DNA from: Antedon mediterranea
Taxonomy: Eukaryota > Echinodermata > Crinoidea > Comatulida > Antedonidae
Assembly (NCBI RefSeq): GCF_964355755.1
Contig: NC_092670.1
Coordinates: 15,125,201 to 15,189,200 of the forward strand
Length of the DNA stretch: 64,000 nucleotides
Reading direction: 5' to 3'
Shown: positions 61,976-64,000 of the stretch, one piece after another
How positions within the stretch are numbered: the first letter of the stretch is position 1
Layout of the letters: every line of letters starts with the position of its first letter
The notes under the pieces: model-generated
What the model was told of the DNA's origin: nothing
What the model saw: only the letters and a program-made list of their open reading frames with translations
Database searches by the model: none
Made by a program: the position numbers and the translations under genes

Positions 61976-62123
61976 TCCTCCGCGGTGTATAATCCTTTGT
62001 TTAAATAAAATTATACGATAATTGGCAAGCTAACCTTTCTTAATTAACAACACGATATTAATTATCTTCTACTGAAGATGAATTCGTCGATTTCGAACCA
62101 AGCGAAAGGAAACTTGGTTCTAT

Positions 62124-62154
62124 ACAGTTCTATACCTGCCGACCGTTTTTTATA
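62124..62154 (-). promoter_or_regulatory. TATA-like core promoter of the giant gene
   Basis: On the minus strand TATAAAAA lies at 62154-62147. About 30 bases downstream (near 62124) would be the expected start site, leaving a 5' leader of about 150 bases before the ATG at 61975. I see no ATG in that leader. The start context is GAGGAATGG, with purine at -3 and G at +4. A leader intron cannot be excluded. Confidence 0.45.
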
Positions 62155-64000
62155 CTAACGTAGATTTTGTATTGATCAGAGAAAAAAGAAGCTCATTGAT
62201 TGGTCAAAACTTTCTAGAAAGTGCCTATAGAAAATAGTGAACGTATTTTCAGTGGCTGAAAATCAATCAGAACAGTTGTTTTGTAATGACAGTTTTTGTA
62301 GAGTATTACATCGATTTTACTGATTTCAGTGAACAGATGGTGGAATAAAAGAAAATTCAATAAAATCAATCGTTATTAAGCCTTTTGAACGCTTTACACA
62401 GTAATTCAAATCGAATACCGGAGGATTTGTAGTAGTCAATTATAACATTGGCCTACAATGCAATTATTTTGCCTCACCGGATAAATACTAAAAAAGAATC
62501 TATGAAAATAATTTCAATCAATGAAAATAAAGTACTCATTTTCATTATTAACTAAACATCAGAATACATTTTTAACTATAGTGAATTTGTTAAGGAGGGA
62601 TCCAAACAAGATGTGTGACTGACTGAAGAGAAAGTGGGAACGACTGAAGTGAAAGGTCGGGTATAGCTCAAAACTAAAAATGTTCATAGACAATTTATTC
62701 CCCCACACCTTTTATATTAAAGCCGCCATCCAGGCGAAAACCTGACTTCATACGATTTTATCCGTTTGAATTTAAATGAGTCTAACATAATATAAACCTA
62801 CACACTGGGCACTCAATGTACAGGGAACAGAAGAATACAATTGCGACAAAATGGTACTTCATAATAATATTATATAAAACCATCACAGTTAGGACTTGTA
62901 AACTTTATAGGCCGAAACATAAGAGTAGAAGAGTAGTTAGAGTCGATAAATGACAAAATAGAATGTTTTAATGTGGTAATGAAAACTTGTTAACTTTTAA
63001 TGTTATAGGACTTTTTTTTTCTTTTGTAAAATAGGTAAAAATGAAGAAATACCATATACTTTATACATTTTCTATTGGTTTTTTCTCATGTCACCGCTGC
63101 GTCGGTTTTGTTTTCACTTTATTGTATATACCTTATTTATACTGAATCATAATAATACAAACAAAATCGTACTTCATTATTAGATTTTAATAGAAAACAA
63201 AGATGTTCGGATTTTCTATTTATACAAAGAACAATTTACATTTGGTGAAAGTATGTTCTATTTTCACCTCATGAAAATATTTGTATAATTGAACTGATCA
63301 ACATTCATTATCTGTGAATTATTAGCCTAATAAGGAGGCAAAATAACAAAAGATAAATTATTTCATGTGTTATTATTCTGAAACCAGTCCGGACTCCGGG
63401 TTACAAAATGAATGAATCTAGAATGATGTGTATTGATATAATACACACATTCGCGAGTATAGCAGAAGTACAGTAGTTAGGCCTATCCTATAGTTTCATT
63501 GTATGGCGTAAGGACAGTTTTTCAGAAGGCTCTATAATTATGATTTTTATATGAAAATAATTAGCAGCCAAATAGCTGCAACCCGGAAGTATAATATGTA
63601 TTCTATCTGTGGATTGCTAACGGTTGACTGAAGTTCTTTTGTCGCTAATTGAAGCTTAATTAAGCCAATATAAGAGAACATTCATAAAGTGTGATAATCA
63701 AGTCTGCTATTGCTGGTATCGATTTTATTCAATCAATGCAATATTTTGAAGAAAAAAAATTGCACAAATCAGCAAGATTAAATATGCTGATATCAGTAAG
63801 TTCCTGATTTTGAAGTATCATACTTTATTACGCTAAAAACATAAAAACAACTTTCCGGGTTGGATAAAAGATTTTCGATACTATTTTTGTTTATTTCATT
63901 TATTTCATTTAATATTTATTCATTATATTGCGACTATATATATCGTTAGTTAGACCATATATTGATTACGGTTTCCCTGCCTGGATCCCATTCTTTCTTA
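62155..64000. other. Upstream intergenic region
   Basis: AT-rich sequence with no open frame carrying a recognisable domain and no RNA gene. It probably contains the upstream control region of the giant gene. The far right edge could belong to another locus, but nothing shows this. Confidence 0.55.

Noticed and set aside
62155-64000. A second gene upstream
   Set aside because: No open frame with a recognisable domain, no splice chain and no RNA gene could be supported.

Overview
The window is AT-rich, intron-rich animal DNA dominated by one very large gene on the minus strand. The host is most likely an invertebrate deuterostome, probably an echinoderm. This rests on the protein's domain mix, many short TAGGCCTA-type runs (for example 59580-59700), and introns full of small palindromic elements and SINEs. 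The class is not resolved.

The gene starts at an ATG at 61975-61973, about 150 bases below a TATA-like box (62147-62154), and runs leftward past position 1. Its 3' end is outside the window. I could chain 78 coding exons with compatible splice sites and reading phases throughout. They sum to 12,745 coding bases, about 4,248 residues, with no in-frame stop. The predicted product is a secreted, cysteine-rich, mucin-like protein of the SCO-spondin/hemocytin/gel-forming-mucin superfamily.

Domain order from the N-terminus: signal peptide (61920-61975); EMI domain (58284-61212); five EGF-like domains (54907-56837); two mini-exons; three VWD-C8-TIL assemblies (36671-53254); an LDLa domain (36099-36280); repeated TIL plus split-VWC plus Ser/Thr/Pro-linker cassettes; four coagulation factor 5/8 C (discoidin-like) domains, one degenerate (22794-31661); an 11-residue Ser/Thr/Glu repeat exon (21040-21464); more TIL/VWC; three single-exon kringles (13201-14948); two mucin-repeat exons, the larger 1,659 bases with about 67 copies of an 8-residue repeat (10505-12163); then further TIL/VWC/LDLa-like cassettes to the window edge. 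Three kringles beside mucin tracts in a VWD protein is the most unusual feature. The parts suggest an extracellular, disulfide-linked, heavily O-glycosylated (possibly glycosaminoglycan-bearing) gel or clotting/adhesion molecule.

The introns hold at least three palindromic MITE-like families in many copies, several tRNA-derived SINE families, a 5S-rRNA-derived SINE, LINE reverse-transcriptase remnants, several minisatellites, and a nested insertion (3494-5262) in which a 36-base perfect-arm palindrome sits in a SINE that also carries a larger foldback element, all inside a minisatellite. The 36-base palindrome recurs at 54487-54522. No second protein-coding gene is supported, and 62155-64000 looks intergenic.
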